Shown in pieces: positions 1 to 8,078 of a stretch of 64,000 bases of DNA. The DNA comes from Luteimicrobium album (lineage in GTDB: Bacteria; Actinomycetota; Actinomycetes; Actinomycetales; Cellulomonadaceae). The stretch spans positions 2,976,001-3,040,000 of the forward strand of contig NZ_BSUK01000001.1 of NCBI RefSeq assembly GCF_030161555.1. Reading direction: 5' to 3'. Numbering within the stretch: the stretch's first letter is position 1; every line of letters begins with the position of its first letter. The position numbers and the translations under genes are program-made. The notes under the pieces were generated by a model. It did not search any database, had not been told where the DNA came from, and saw only the letters and a program-made list of their open reading frames with translations.

Positions 1-892
1 GCCCTGCACGAGCTTGTCCTGCGCCGCGAACCCCGCGATCAGCACGGGCAGCGAGATCGCCGTGGCCGCCGCGCTCACCTTCGCGAGGAACAGGCCCTGC
101 GACGTGACGAAGCTCGTGAGGAACACCGGTGCCGTCTGCGCGACCGTGCTCGTCAGCGTGTTGGCGAGCAGCAGCTCGTTCCAGCTGAAGATGAAGCAGA
201 TCAGCGCGGTCGCGGCGATGCCCGGGCTCGCGATCGGGATGATCACGCTCCGCAGCGTCCGGACGATGCCGGCACCGTCGAGGGACGCGGCCTCGAAGAG
301 CGCCGGCGGGACCTCGGCGAGGAACGAGCGCATCATCCACACCGCGATGGGCAGGTTCATCGCCGTGTACAGCACGATGAGGTACCCCATGGAGTCGAGC
401 GCGCCGATCTGCTTGGCGATGATGTAGAGCGGCAGGAGCCCCGCGACGACCGGGAGCATCTTGGTCGACAGGAAGAAGAACATGACGTCGGTCCAGCGCC
501 GCACCGGCTTGACTGCGAGGGCGTAGGCGGCGGGGATCGCGAGGCACAGGACCAGCAGCGTCGAGACGACCGAGGCCTCGGCCGAGTTGATCAGCGGCGG
601 CCACGGGCTCGCGCCCGACGCCGAGCCGAAGAACGTCCGGTAGCCGTCGAGCGTGAGCGGCGCGAAGAACTTCGGGGTTGCCTGCCGCGTCCGGCTCGGA
701 GTGCAGGCTCGTGAGCACCATCCACAGCACGGGGAAGAAGAACAGCAGCGCCACGACCCACGCGACGATCCCGGCGGCGGTGTTGCCGCGGCGGGTCGCC
801 TTCGAGCCGGGTCTCGTGGCCGAGCGGTCGCCCGCCCCGGCGTCGCGCGCGCGGCGCGTCTCGGGTGCCGACGGCACCGTGAGCGTGGTCAT
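1..892 (-). CDS. Carbohydrate ABC transporter permease, MalG type (partial, frameshifted)
   Basis: Inner-membrane permease of a binding-protein-dependent sugar or polyol importer. The start ATG (892-890) overlaps the stop of the upstream permease (ATGA). The N-terminus is a cytoplasmic basic segment followed by a first membrane helix. After frame repair the family pattern is clear: a MalG-type loop with NSAEAS, several membrane helices, and the ATPase-contacting loop reading EAASLDGAG. The frame breaks in the G run at 674-677 and is restored by two extra bases or one fewer, giving NPPKFFAPLTLDGY or NPKFFAPLTLDGY. The C-terminus runs off the left edge, probably missing only about ten residues. 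It forms one transport unit with the next two genes; the ATPase is not in the window. Confidence 0.85.
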   Translation of the reverse strand, partial: MTTLTVPSAPETRRARDAGAGDRSATRPGSKATRRGNTAAGIVAWVVALLFFFPVLWMVLTSLHSEPDAAGNPEVLRAAHARRLPDVLRLGVGREPVAAADQLGRGLGRLDAAGPVPRDPRRLRPRSQAGAALDRRHVLLPVDQDAPGRRGAPAALHHRQADRRARLHGVPHRAVHGDEPAHRGVDDALVPRRGPAGALRGRVPRRCRHRPDAAERDHPDREPGHRRDRADLLHLQLERAAARQHADEHGRADGTGVPHELRHVAGPVPREGERGGHGDLAARADRGVRGAGQARAG

Positions 893-1830
893 CGGGATAC
901 CTCCTCGGAGAAGAGCGTCGAGACCGTGCGCAGGGCGAACGTCGCGATGACGATCGACCCGACGACGACGATCACGCCCTGCGCGGACGCGAGGCCGTAG
1001 TCGTTCGCGGAGTAGAGGGTCTCGTACACCTGGTAGGGCAGGTTCGCGGTGCCGAGCGCGCCCGCGGTGAGCGTGTAGACGCTGTCGAAGTTCTGGACGA
1101 TGTAGATCGAGCCGAGCAGCGCCCCTAGCTCGAGGTACCGGCGCATGTGCGGCAGCGTGATGAACCGGAACACCTTCCACGGCGACGCGCCGTCGACCGC
1201 CGCGGCCTCGAGGACCTCGGGCGGCCGGGACTGCAGCCCCGCGAGCAGGATGAGCATCATGAACGGCGTCCACTGCCAGATGAGCTGGACGTCGACGGCG
1301 AGCCGTGGGTACTGCGTGATCCAGTCGACCTGCGGGCCGTGCACGAGCGTGAGCAGCCCGTTGAGGAGCCCGTACACGGGGTTGTAGATGCCGTGCTTCC
1401 AGAACAGTGCGGCCGCCACGGGCACGATCAGGAACGGCGCGATCATGAGCGTCCGGACGATGCCGCGGCCGAAGAACTGCCTGTTCAGCAGCAGGGCGAC
1501 ACCCAGGCCGAGGACGAGCGAGACGAGCACCACGACGACCGTCATCTCGATCGTGACGAACACCGCGGAGCGCAGGTCCGCGTCGGTGAACACGGTCTTG
1601 AAGTTGCTCAGCCCGGTGAACCCGATGTCGTCGGGGTAGTTCGAGTTCCAGCGCATGAGCGAGATGACCAGCGTCGCGACGAACGGGAGCTGGGTCAGGA
1701 CGATGACGAACACGAGCGCGGGCAGCAGTGGGCCGCGGCGTGCCCAGCCGTCCTTCGCGAGCCACTTGTCGCGGAAGGTCAGCCGGGGCGGGGCGGGGAA
1801 CACGGGTGGGTCGACGGTCGTGACGGCCAT
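889..1830 (-). CDS. Carbohydrate ABC transporter permease, MalF type
   Basis: First permease of the importer, 313 residues, about six membrane helices. The N-terminus MAVTTVDPPVF is cytoplasmic and is followed by the helix ALVFVIVLTQLPFVATLVI. The EAA loop reads EAAAVDGASPWKVFRFITLP, the site that docks the ATP-binding subunit. A good Shine-Dalgarno sequence (AAGGAG) lies just before the ATG at 1830. The stop codon overlaps the start of the second permease, so the two are translationally coupled. The sequence looks most like the polyol (sorbitol/mannitol) branch of the family, an assignment that rests mainly on the neighbouring binding protein. Confidence 0.9.
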   Translation of the reverse strand: MAVTTVDPPVFPAPPRLTFRDKWLAKDGWARRGPLLPALVFVIVLTQLPFVATLVISLMRWNSNYPDDIGFTGLSNFKTVFTDADLRSAVFVTIEMTVVVVLVSLVLGLGVALLLNRQFFGRGIVRTLMIAPFLIVPVAAALFWKHGIYNPVYGLLNGLLTLVHGPQVDWITQYPRLAVDVQLIWQWTPFMMLILLAGLQSRPPEVLEAAAVDGASPWKVFRFITLPHMRRYLELGALLGSIYIVQNFDSVYTLTAGALGTANLPYQVYETLYSANDYGLASAQGVIVVVGSIVIATFALRTVSTLFSEEVSR

Positions 1831-1925
1831 GTCACGCACTCCTTCACGAGGTTCGGGTGCACCGTGCGCGGTGCGGGCCGTGCCCGGGGCGGCCGGTGGG
1901 GGCCGCCCCGGGCGGTGTGGACAGG

Positions 1926-3281
1926 TCAGCTGCCCTGGTACTTCTTCCCGACGGCCGTCGCCGCCTTCTGTCCCGCGGCGAGCAGGTCGTCGATGCTCTT
2001 CTGGCCGGCGATCGTGGCGGACAGGTCCTGCCCGAACGACGTGCCGAGGTCGGTGAACTCGGGGACGTCGACGAACTGGATGCCGGGCGCGGGGCGCGGC
2101 TGGACGCCCGGGTCGGTCGGGTCGGCCGCCTCGAGAGCCGTGAGCGTGGCGTCGGCGAACGGCCCGGCCGCCTTGAGGTAGTCCTCGTTCTTGTACAGCG
2201 ACTCGCGCGCGCCGGCGGGCACCGTCGACCAGCCGTCGGACTCTCCGACCGTCTTCAGGTAGTCGGTTCCGGAGGCCCACGAGATGAACTTCCAGGCGTC
2301 GTCCTGCTTGCTCGACTTCTTCTGGACCGCCCACGCCCAGGTGTAGAGCCAGCCGGACGCCTTCGTGTCCTTGACGGGCGCCTGCGCGTAGCCGATCTTC
2401 CCCTTGACGGGCGAGTCGGGGGCCTCGAGGCTGCCGGCCGCCGACGTCGCGTCGTACCACATGGCGACCTTGCTCTGCGTGATCGCGGTGAGGCACTCCG
2501 CGAACCCGGCCTGGGCGGCGCCGGCCTCGCCGTGCTGCTTCACGAGGTTCGTGTAGAACGTCGCGGCGTCCTTGAACTGCGGGGCGTCGACCTGCGCGTT
2601 CCAGTCCTTGTCGAACCAGGTGCCGCCGAACGTGTTGACGACCGTCGTGAACGGGGCGACGTTCTCGCCCCAGCCCGCGAGGCCGCGCAGGCAGATCCCC
2701 TTCATGCCCTTCTGCGCGCCGTCGACCTTGGCGGCCGCGGCCGCGACCTGGTCCCAGGTCGGGTGCTCCGGCATCGTGACGCCGGCGTCCGCGAGGACGT
2801 CCTTGCGGTACATGAGGAACGAGGACTCGCCGTAGAACGGCTCGCCGTAGAGCTTGCCGTCGCTGCTGAGCGCCTTCGTCATGGACGGGAAGATGTCGTC
2901 CTGGTCGAACGAGGAGTCGTCCTGGTACGCCTTGATGTCGTCCATCGACCAGAGCCAGCCGTTCTTGGCGTAGATCGGGATCTCGAAGTTCGACAGGGTC
3001 GCCACGTCGAACTGGCCGGACTGGTTCTGGAAGTCCTGCGCCGCCTGGTTGCGCATCTCGTTCTCGGGCTTGACGGTGAAGTTCACCGTGATGCCGGTCT
3101 TCTTCTCGAAGTCGCCCACGTGCTTCTGCAGGGCGAGCATCTGCGGGTTGTTGACCATGAGCACCTTGATGGAGTGGCCGCCTCCGCCGCCCCCGTGGCT
3201 TCCGCCCGCCCCGCAGGCGGTCGTCGTGAGGGCGAGGGCGGCGGCGAGGCCTGCGGTCGCCACGAGCGAGGTCCGACGCAT
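1926..3281 (-). CDS. Sugar/polyol ABC transporter substrate-binding lipoprotein
   Basis: Extracytoplasmic binding protein of 451 residues, family 1 solute-binding fold. It has a lipoprotein signal peptide with the lipid-anchored Cys at about residue 23 (LTTTAC), then a Gly-rich linker. The mature part opens with IKVLMVNNPQMLALQKHV. The C-terminal stretch with VDVPEFTDLGTSFGQDLSAT followed by IAGQKSIDDLL resembles the SmoE type sorbitol/mannitol binding proteins, so a polyol ligand is my inference. It precedes the two permeases by about 95 bases and follows the DeoR regulator by 128 bases, all on the minus strand. Reading frame intact. Confidence 0.88.
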   Translation of the reverse strand: MRRTSLVATAGLAAALALTTTACGAGGSHGGGGGGHSIKVLMVNNPQMLALQKHVGDFEKKTGITVNFTVKPENEMRNQAAQDFQNQSGQFDVATLSNFEIPIYAKNGWLWSMDDIKAYQDDSSFDQDDIFPSMTKALSSDGKLYGEPFYGESSFLMYRKDVLADAGVTMPEHPTWDQVAAAAAKVDGAQKGMKGICLRGLAGWGENVAPFTTVVNTFGGTWFDKDWNAQVDAPQFKDAATFYTNLVKQHGEAGAAQAGFAECLTAITQSKVAMWYDATSAAGSLEAPDSPVKGKIGYAQAPVKDTKASGWLYTWAWAVQKKSSKQDDAWKFISWASGTDYLKTVGESDGWSTVPAGARESLYKNEDYLKAAGPFADATLTALEAADPTDPGVQPRPAPGIQFVDVPEFTDLGTSFGQDLSATIAGQKSIDDLLAAGQKAATAVGKKYQGS

Positions 3282-3409
3282 GGTGTGGTCCTTTCGTCGT
3301 GCGCTCCCGGGCCGGTCCTGGCGGTCTCGGGGTGCGCGGGGGAGGGGCGTGGCGGTGCCACGTCCAGGAAGGGGTGCTGTGTCGTGTGCGGCGGCGTGCG
3401 CCGTGGAGG

Positions 3410-4183
3410 TCAGGCTCGGAGCACCTGCGGTCCGAGCGCGGCGTAACGGTGGGCCTCGCTGCTGGGCAGGCCCGTGTCGGTGATGAGCGCCTCGAAGTCG
3501 GTGACCTGGGCGAAGCGGCAGAAGCTCGTGATCCCGAACTTGTGGTGCGCGCCCACGAACACGCGACGCCGGGAGACGCGCATCGCCGTCGACTTCACGG
3601 CGGCGACGGCGCCGTTGGGGACGGTGAGGCCCTTGTCCCGGGTGATGCCGTTGGCGCCGAGGATGGCGAGGTCGATGACGAACTGCTCGAGCATCGAGGT
3701 CGTCCACTGGTCGACGGGCGCGAGGGTGCCGGGCCGGAGCCGTCCGCCGAGGATCACGACCTCGATGGTCGGCGACGCGGCGAGGGCGGCCGCGGCCGGC
3801 AGGGACGCGGTCACGACCGTGAGCGCGCGGCCCGAGCGGACCAGCTCCTCGGCGATGAGCTGCTGGGTGTAGCCCTCGTCGAGGAAGAGGGACTCGGTAG
3901 GACCGAGGTGCTCGACGGTCGCGGCGGCGATGCGCTGCTTCTCCGCGACCCAGGCGGTGGACCGTGCGGCGAGGTTGGTCTCGAACGCCGCACCCTCGAC
4001 CGGGTACGCGCCGCCGTGCGTGCGGCGCACGAGCCCGTGGCCCTCGAGCGTGGTCAGGTCGCGTCGGACGGTCTCGGGTGCGACGCCGAGGTCCTCGGCC
4101 AGCCGCGTCGCCGGCGTGTGGCCGGCGCTGCGGAGCGTCTCGAGGATGAGGCGTCGTCGTTCGTCGCCCGTCAGCCGTCCCAT
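3410..4183 (-). CDS. DeoR/GlpR-family transcriptional regulator
   Basis: 257-residue repressor. An N-terminal winged helix-turn-helix (about residues 5-58, with TRLAEDLGVAPETVRRDLT as the recognition region) is followed by the DeoR sensor domain related to sugar-phosphate isomerases (LFLDEGYTQQLIAEEL, then VVILGGRLRPGT). Members of this family usually sense a phosphorylated sugar and repress the adjacent transport or catabolic operon. It lies directly upstream of the binding protein and permeases and reads the same way, so it probably controls that operon and itself. The ATG at 4183 fits the usual family length. Intact. Confidence 0.9.
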   Translation of the reverse strand: MGRLTGDERRRLILETLRSAGHTPATRLAEDLGVAPETVRRDLTTLEGHGLVRRTHGGAYPVEGAAFETNLAARSTAWVAEKQRIAAATVEHLGPTESLFLDEGYTQQLIAEELVRSGRALTVVTASLPAAAALAASPTIEVVILGGRLRPGTLAPVDQWTTSMLEQFVIDLAILGANGITRDKGLTVPNGAVAAVKSTAMRVSRRRVFVGAHHKFGITSFCRFAQVTDFEALITDTGLPSSEAHRYAALGPQVLRA

Positions 4184-4556
4184 CGCGTCATCGCCTCCTT
4201 GGTCGCCGTCGACACCCGGGTCACCCCGTCAGTGCCCCATCACACCCCCGACCCGCGCCGGGGTCCAGTGGGAACCCGGGCGTCGGGGTGGCCGGTTTTT
4301 GCCCGTTCGGGGATCTCGGTCTGCGACGGCTGCTCCGGGCGGCGACGTGCTTGTTCGCGCTCACAGGGCTCGCTCCCGGCCCGCCGCTCCGCAGGGGTGC
4401 GCCCGTTTCCCCACCTCACGATGCCCGAACGGGGGTGTCCGTCGCCCGGGGCCGGACAGGCACTGCCCGGACCCGGGCCGACGCGCGGTACGGACGCGCG
4501 GTCGGCACGATGGACGGCCAGCTCCCCAGCGGGAACCGGCCGTCCGTCGTGCCCCG
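4184..4556. other. Intergenic region between DeoR gene and GH92 gene
   Basis: About 370 bases without a credible gene on either strand. It must contain the promoter of the DeoR gene (right of 4184) and the 3' end of the GH92 transcript. Short open frames here are antisense or Arg/Pro-rich and have no recognisable homology. I see no strong inverted repeat with a T run and no clear operator. Confidence 0.5.
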
Positions 4557-7500
4557 TCAGCCCTGGGCGATCGAGAACACCCGGGCCTGGTTGGTCGTCG
4601 GCAGGGTCACCGACACGATCGTCGTGCCCGACGGCGCCGTGTACGGCGTCGTCGCGAACACGTACGCGCCCGGGAGCGACGACGACGCGTTGCGCACCGG
4701 CGTCCAGGCCACGACCGAGTTGCCGTAGACCGGCTCGAGGGTGCCGGCGTTCACGTCACCGGTGCTCGACGGCAGCACCCAGTCGCCGAACGAGAAGTCC
4801 GCCGTCGCCGTGGACCCGTCGCTCAGCGTGACCGTCGCCGTGTTCTTGCCGCCGCCGTTGATGCCCGACCCGACGAACGAGATCGTCCGAGCGGGCTTCG
4901 TGAGCGTGACGGTCTGCCCGGACGGCACGATCGTGTCCGGGAAGCCCTCGGGCGCCGACGGCCAGGTGAGCGTCGTGCCGTTCGCCAGCTTCGTCGCCCG
5001 GCCCGGCTTCAGGCCCACCGAGGCGAGCGAGTCGCGCGAGAACGTGTTCTCGGCGTTGTCGAAGTTCCCGTTCACCGAGTGCTCCGACGAGGTCCCGACG
5101 AGCGTCGTGGCGGCCAGCAGGCCGCCCGCCTTCGCGACGCGCACCGTGAGGTCGCTGCGTACCGTCTCGGAGCCCACCCGGGCCACGAGCTGCACCGGGT
5201 AGTAGCCGTCCGCGACGTTCGAGCTCACCGTGAGGGTGAGCGTCGCGTGCCCTGCGCCCGTGGCGTCGAGGTGCGCGGAGCCCGAGCTCACCGTGATGCC
5301 CCGGGTCTTGCTCGTCGCGCTCAGGCGGACCTGGGACGACGTCTGCTCGAGGCGCTGCACGTCGACCTTCATCGTCGTCGCGGAGCCGGGCGTCACGGCC
5401 GGGTTGTCGGGCGTGGCGTGCACGGCCACGGCCGCGGAGCCGGTCCTGTACGACGGCGGGGCGTCCTTGCTGCCCGTGCCCCACGTCCGGCTGGCCTTCG
5501 ACGCGAGCGTGAAGGCGACCGTCGACGAGCCGTGGCCGCGCGTCAGCGACGCGAGGTCGGTCCACGTCGCGTCGGTCCGGTGCCCGCCGACGGCGAGACC
5601 CGCCACGTACCGCTTGCCCTCGTTCGCGCCGGCGGCCGTGACGTCGATGGTCCGGCCCGAGGCGAGATGGATCCGGGCGGCGTCGAACGCGGGGGCGTTC
5701 ACCGTCAGGACGTCGGTGCCGGGCGTCGCCGGGAACAGCCCGAGGGCCGCCCACGCGTACCAGCTCGACTGCGCGCCGAGGTCGTCGTTGCCGGGTTCGG
5801 CCTTGTCGGGCTGCGTGCCGAAGAGCGTCGTGCGGATCTCGTCCACGACCTCGGACGTGCGCCACGGCTGCCCGACGTAGTTGTAGTACCAGGGCACGTT
5901 GAAGTCGGGCTCGTTGCCCGCCCACATGTACGGCTCGTTCGCGCCGACGTTGAGGCCGTTCGTCATGAAGGCGTCGAGCCGGTCGGCGAACACGTCCTTG
6001 CCGCCGAGCGCGGTGACGAGACCGTTCACGTTCTGCGGGACGAGCCAGACGTACTGCTCGGCGTTGCCCTCGTCGTAGCCGACCGAGCCGAAGCCCGTGA
6101 TGCGGCCGCGATACCCGAAGTCCGACGGGATGGTCAGGCCGTCGCCCGTCGGGAAGGCGCCCGACGCGTCGCGCAGCGAGACGTAGCGTGTGGTCGGGTT
6201 GAAGAGGTTCTGCCAGTAGCTCGACCGCGCCTGGAAGGTCTTCGCGACGGACTTCTGCCCGAGCGCACCGGCGAGCTGCCCGATCGCGAAGTCGTCGATC
6301 GAGTACTCCTCGGTGATCGACCCGCCCGTGACCGCGTGGTCCGTCTGGAACTCCTTGGTCTGCGGCGCGTAGTGCCGCTCGTTGTAGACCTCGGCGCCGA
6401 ACCGCTCGACCGCCTGGTCGTTCGTGCCGCCCGTGTTCTTCCCGGCGTCGGGCCCGACCGCACCCTCGACCATGGAGGAAAGCGCGGTGCGGACGTCGAA
6501 GTCCTTCGCACCGAACGCGTACGTCTGCGCGATGAGCGCCGCCGGGTTGTCACCGCTCATCTGGTTGGTGCCGGCGTTCGCGAACGCCCAGCGCGGGTAC
6601 GACCCGCTCTGCTCGGCGTCGTTCACGAGCGACTGCGCCATGTCGGACGCCTCGTCGGGGAAGAGCATCGCCTGCAGCGGGGCCAGCGTGCGGTAGGTGT
6701 CCCAGTCGGAGAAGTACGCGTACTGGTGGCGCGCCCGGCCCTTCGCCCCCGGATGCTCGGAGACGTTGTGCACGACCGGGTCCTTCTCGAACCCGATGTA
6801 CTGGCCGTTCACGTCGTCGAACGTGTTGGGGTGCAGCAGCGAGCGGTAGAGCGAGTGGTAGAAGGTGCTCGTCTCGTCCGCGGTCGCGGTGTCGCTCACC
6901 TGGACCTTGCCGAGGGCGCCGTTCCAGGTGTCGTGGGCAGCCTTGCGGACGCCGTCGAACGCCGCGCCCCACGAGGCGTAGGGCTTCGTGCCCGTGGCCG
7001 CCGCCCCGGGCGTCGGGACCTCGGTGTTCATGTTGAGGATCGCGTTGTCGGTGCTGACGTAGGACAGGGCGATCTTGAGGTGGACGGTCTTCGTGCCCGC
7101 GGGGAACGACACGTAGCCGCCGGCCTTCGCGTTCGCGACCTCGGCGTCGTGCGACCCGTCGCCGACCGTGACGGTGCCCTTCGACTCGTCCCACGCGCCG
7201 TACGACGTGAAGTCCTGGTCGACCTTCGCCGCGAAGAACGCGGTGTAGCTGTTGTTCTTGCCGCAGAAGTTCCCGGACTTCGTCCAGCCCGTGATGATCC
7301 CGGTCTTCGGGTTGACGTTGAGCGAGCCCGAGCGCGTCGAGCTGTTCGAGACGCCCGAGCGGAACGTGATCGACGGCGTCGTGCCCTCGGGGAAGGTGAA
7401 CGTGGCGACGCCGGTCCGCGTGGTCGCGGTGAGCGCGGACGTGATGCTCGAACCGTCGGCATCCTTCGAGACCAGCGTGTAGTACCCGGGCGAGCCCTTC

Positions 7501-7976
7501 TCGCCGTCGTGCGTGTAGGACTCGGTCCTGGTCCACGGCTGGGCGCTCGCGGCCATGCTCGTCGTCGTCGGGAGGACGGGGAAGTCGCCGAGCGCGCCGC
7601 AGCCCTGCGACGCGTGGTCGAGGCCGAAGCCGCGCAGCGTGCTGTTGCCGTAGTAGTAGCCCTGGCCGGTGCCGGGGTTGTCGGGGGAGAACTGCACCAT
7701 CCCGAACGGCACCGACGGGCCGGGGAAGTTGTTGATCGACCCGACCGTGTCGCCGCCCGTGCCGGTGCCGGCGAGCGTGCTGACGGTCGAGGCGGGGTCG
7801 GTCACGTAGCGGGTGGCGTGCCCGCCGCCGTGCGTGTCCCCGTGCGCGTCGGCCGGGACGGCGAGGGTGAGCGTCGCGGCCGTCGCGGCCGTCGTGGCGG
7901 CGAGGGCGAGCGTGCCGGCCGCGAGCGCGCGTCGCGACCGGGTTCTGCGGCGGTCGGGCGGGGTGGTGCGTCTCAT
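4557..7976 (-). CDS. Secreted GH92 family alpha-1,2-mannosidase
   Basis: 1139-residue exo-acting alpha-mannosidase. Residues 1-45 form an export signal with several arginines before an Ala-rich hydrophobic core. The GH92 catalytic module follows, with family hallmarks: GSINNFPGPSVPFGMVQFSP near residue 80, GNEPDFNVPWYYNY near 685, and PGNDDLGAQSSWYAWAALG near 730 carrying the conserved acidic residues. After it comes a NEW3-like beta domain (about 830-930) and a C-terminal beta-rich module ending ARVFSIAQG, as in other actinobacterial GH92 proteins. GH92 enzymes are calcium-dependent and trim mannose from yeast mannan or N-glycans. The start ATG has a clear AAGGAG. It stands alone between the transport operon and cydC, with its own operator upstream. 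Frame intact over 3.4 kb. Confidence 0.93.
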   Translation of the reverse strand: MRRTTPPDRRRTRSRRALAAGTLALAATTAATAATLTLAVPADAHGDTHGGGHATRYVTDPASTVSTLAGTGTGGDTVGSINNFPGPSVPFGMVQFSPDNPGTGQGYYYGNSTLRGFGLDHASQGCGALGDFPVLPTTTSMAASAQPWTRTESYTHDGEKGSPGYYTLVSKDADGSSITSALTATTRTGVATFTFPEGTTPSITFRSGVSNSSTRSGSLNVNPKTGIITGWTKSGNFCGKNNSYTAFFAAKVDQDFTSYGAWDESKGTVTVGDGSHDAEVANAKAGGYVSFPAGTKTVHLKIALSYVSTDNAILNMNTEVPTPGAAATGTKPYASWGAAFDGVRKAAHDTWNGALGKVQVSDTATADETSTFYHSLYRSLLHPNTFDDVNGQYIGFEKDPVVHNVSEHPGAKGRARHQYAYFSDWDTYRTLAPLQAMLFPDEASDMAQSLVNDAEQSGSYPRWAFANAGTNQMSGDNPAALIAQTYAFGAKDFDVRTALSSMVEGAVGPDAGKNTGGTNDQAVERFGAEVYNERHYAPQTKEFQTDHAVTGGSITEEYSIDDFAIGQLAGALGQKSVAKTFQARSSYWQNLFNPTTRYVSLRDASGAFPTGDGLTIPSDFGYRGRITGFGSVGYDEGNAEQYVWLVPQNVNGLVTALGGKDVFADRLDAFMTNGLNVGANEPYMWAGNEPDFNVPWYYNYVGQPWRTSEVVDEIRTTLFGTQPDKAEPGNDDLGAQSSWYAWAALGLFPATPGTDVLTVNAPAFDAARIHLASGRTIDVTAAGANEGKRYVAGLAVGGHRTDATWTDLASLTRGHGSSTVAFTLASKASRTWGTGSKDAPPSYRTGSAAVAVHATPDNPAVTPGSATTMKVDVQRLEQTSSQVRLSATSKTRGITVSSGSAHLDATGAGHATLTLTVSSNVADGYYPVQLVARVGSETVRSDLTVRVAKAGGLLAATTLVGTSSEHSVNGNFDNAENTFSRDSLASVGLKPGRATKLANGTTLTWPSAPEGFPDTIVPSGQTVTLTKPARTISFVGSGINGGGKNTATVTLSDGSTATADFSFGDWVLPSSTGDVNAGTLEPVYGNSVVAWTPVRNASSSLPGAYVFATTPYTAPSGTTIVSVTLPTTNQARVFSIAQG

Positions 7977-8015
7977 CGCGTGGACTCCTTCGTCGAGCGG
8001 GTGAAGCTTCGAACG

Positions 8016-8031
8016 CTGACATCGTTGTCAG
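8016..8031. promoter_or_regulatory. LacI-family-type operator upstream of GH92 mannosidase
   Basis: CTGACATCGTTGTCAG has perfect 6-base arms around a central TCGT. It matches the TGACAnCGnTGTCA style of operators bound by LacI-family sugar repressors in actinobacteria. It lies 40 bases upstream of the GH92 start and overlaps the predicted -10. No LacI-family gene is present in the window, so the regulator would act from elsewhere. Confidence 0.7.
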
Positions 8032-8050
8032 GAAAGCGTGCGCCCGTCAA
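8021..8050 (-). promoter_or_regulatory. Predicted promoter of the GH92 gene
   Basis: On the minus strand TTGACG (8050-8045) is followed after 18 bases by AACGAT (8026-8021). The -35 is close to consensus and the -10 is weak. The LacI-like palindrome covers the -10, a typical arrangement for repression. The cydC stop at 8079 lies just upstream. Confidence 0.45.
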
Positions 8051-8078
8051 GAGGACACGGCGGAGAAGGAGGCGGGCG

